DNA of 6,014 nucleotides. It comes from JBHHYR01 sp046757585. Its GTDB lineage: Bacteria; Desulfobacterota; Binatia; HRBIN30. Below the pieces are notes generated by a model. It did not search any database and was not told where the DNA came from. It worked only from the letters and a program-made list of their open reading frames with translations. Location of the stretch: the NCBI GenBank assembly GCA_046757585.1, contig JBHHYR010000231.1, forward strand, positions 1-6,014. The letters run 5' to 3'. Shown piece by piece: positions 5,041 to 6,014 of this stretch; within the stretch, counting starts at the first letter, position 1, and each line of letters starts with the position of its first letter. A program made the position numbers and the translations under genes.

Positions 5041-5910
5041 TCAGGCAATGAGTTGCTCGGGCTTACAGCCCAGCGCCGCGAACGCTTGATCGGATCGATT
5101 CAGCGCCCGCCGAACGGAGTATCGTGTAACGCCGAGCAAGCGGGCCACCGCATTCGATGAGAGGCCGAGATGGACGACGCCCACGTAGGACACGAGTGCG
5201 CGTCCTGCAACCGCCGCAGGCCGGTGCGAGGTGCTCGCGATCTCGTCGGGCGTGGTCCCGCACACTGCACCGACCCTGCGCATCACCTGCGCGAGAATCA
5301 CTTGGCCCTGCGGCGACTGCGGTAGCAGCCTGCAGACGCCGCCGTGTCCGGTTTCGGCAAGCACTTGGCGCACGAAGTCGCTCGACCCCAATACTCGCTC
5401 ATCGAAGGCCCAGAGATCGCGACCGCGAACGTTGTCGAAGCGGGTGAGCCAGCCGCAGCGGCTGCGGCGCAATCCACCCCCAGTCAGCTCAGGCCGCCTT
5501 CGGTCTCCAGCCCCTGCTTCAACAAATCGGCGGTACGCCTCACGGGCTTGCGGCTCCCGACGCGCGAAAAGCGCCAACACGGCTGCCGTCGCTTGCCAGG
5601 GGCGTTGGAGGTGCCCAACCAGTGCGGCGTGGCCCGTCCAGGGGTAGTCGTCCAACTGCCCGACGCCAGCCACGATGGCCGCGCGGATCGGGTTTAGATG
5701 GATGTAGCGAACCAGCTCGAGCAGGTACGGTTCCTCCTCGACCAGGATGGACTTGAAGCGGTTGTAAAAGAGGTAGCCGCTGCGTCTGTGCCTGCGATTG
5801 AAACAGCCGGCGTAACCGGTGTTGAGACAGCGCATCAGGTCGGAAAGCGGTACCGCGGTTGTGCGAAGCAAGAGATGAAAGTGATTGGGGAGCAGCGCCC
5901 ACGCCAACAC
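5041..5910 (-). CDS. REP-associated tyrosine transposase (Y1, HUH superfamily), catalytic part
   Basis: 289 residues from the first GTG in frame. The HUH motif is His10-Phe11-His12 in LPNHFHLLLRT. Family blocks follow: NTGYAGCFNRRHRRSGYLFYNRFKSIL (30-56, read in parts) and EEEPYLLELVRYIHLNP (58-74), where Tyr62 is the likely catalytic tyrosine. The rest is the extended C-terminal region of long family members, ending in a helix-turn-helix (about 249-273, SSNAVARLLGVTRYSVRRAL) of the DnaA C-terminal kind. TnpA_REP enzymes act on single-stranded REP hairpins and are usually single-copy domesticated relatives of IS200/IS605. This frame lacks the normal first 40 or so residues, which are found in another frame at 5911-6014, so the protein as read here is probably truncated and may be inactive. 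No convincing ribosome site precedes the GTG. Confidence 0.85.
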   Translation of the reverse strand: MLAWALLPNHFHLLLRTTAVPLSDLMRCLNTGYAGCFNRRHRRSGYLFYNRFKSILVEEEPYLLELVRYIHLNPIRAAIVAGVGQLDDYPWTGHAALVGHLQRPWQATAAVLALFARREPQAREAYRRFVEAGAGDRRRPELTGGGLRRSRCGWLTRFDNVRGRDLWAFDERVLGSSDFVRQVLAETGHGGVCRLLPQSPQGQVILAQVMRRVGAVCGTTPDEIASTSHRPAAVAGRALVSYVGVVHLGLSSNAVARLLGVTRYSVRRALNRSDQAFAALGCKPEQLIA

Positions 5911-6014
5911 TGCGGTTGCGCGTCGCTCGCCAGCCCGGCAAGGCGAGTGGTGAACTGCTCGCGGTCGACATCGTCGGCAAAGGCGCGTCCATCCGGCTGC
6001 GAGCCGGTCAGTAT
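5911..6014 (-). pseudogene. frame-shifted N-terminal fragment of the same transposase, cut by the window edge
   Basis: Read from 6014 leftwards, the minus strand encodes GRAFADDVDREQFTTRLAGL followed by ASDAQPQ. This matches the usual N-terminal block of these transposases (GR.IF.DD.DR..F..RL) that directly precedes the HUH strand. It is one frame away from VLAWALLPNHFH at 5910. One extra base at about 5911 (for example CAGGTG instead of CAGTG) would fuse the two into a normal protein. This is either a real one-base deletion or a sequencing error. The true start lies beyond the window. Confidence 0.65.

Overview
The window is GC-rich bacterial DNA with dense, tightly packed genes. The best taxonomic hint is the secreted protein at 2802-3905: its two calcium-loop (dockerin/EF-hand-like) repeats resemble those common in uncultured Deltaproteobacteria-like and Binatota genomes. 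That is a weak inference, and nothing in the window fixes the host or shows whether this is chromosome or plasmid.

Left part, 90-2767 (+ strand): a compact four-gene operon that looks like a complete bacterial ubiquitin-type conjugation pathway. In order it encodes a beta-grasp ubiquitin-like protein (Ubl) with a Gly-Gly near its C-terminus, an E2-like protein with an LPN...Cys active-site signature, a JAB/JAMM metallopeptidase with a perfect HxHx7SxxD motif, and an E1-like ThiF-fold adenylating enzyme. The genes overlap by 1, 4 and 26 bases, so translation is probably coupled. The expected flow is that JAB trims the two-residue Ubl tail and later removes the modifier, E1 adenylates the exposed Gly, and E2 transfers it to targets. 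No E3 is visible. The parts resemble the Ubl, E2, JAB and ThiF members of PRTRC (ParB-related, ThiF-related cassette) systems and, in content, the antiphage Bil systems. The order differs from Bil, and no ParB-like or other PRTRC gene lies inside the window.

Middle, 2802-3905 (+): a secreted protein with a signal peptide, two calcium-loop repeats and a glycoside hydrolase family 17-like catalytic domain. It follows the operon by 34 bases but has no obvious functional link to it. From 3906 to 4273 there is no gene, only hairpins and a cluster of ATTCCCGC/GCGGGAAT inverted repeats like those dispersed in many proteobacterial genomes.

Right part (- strand): a type II toxin-antitoxin pair (ribbon-helix-helix antitoxin 4624-4866, MazF-like toxin 4274-4648). 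A palindromic operator sits between the -35 and -10 elements of its probable promoter. Next comes a REP-associated (Y1, HUH) transposase at 5041-5910, whose N-terminal part continues to the window edge in another frame, indicating a one-base frameshift. The toxin-antitoxin pair, transposase and repeats mark an accessory region next to the Ubl operon.
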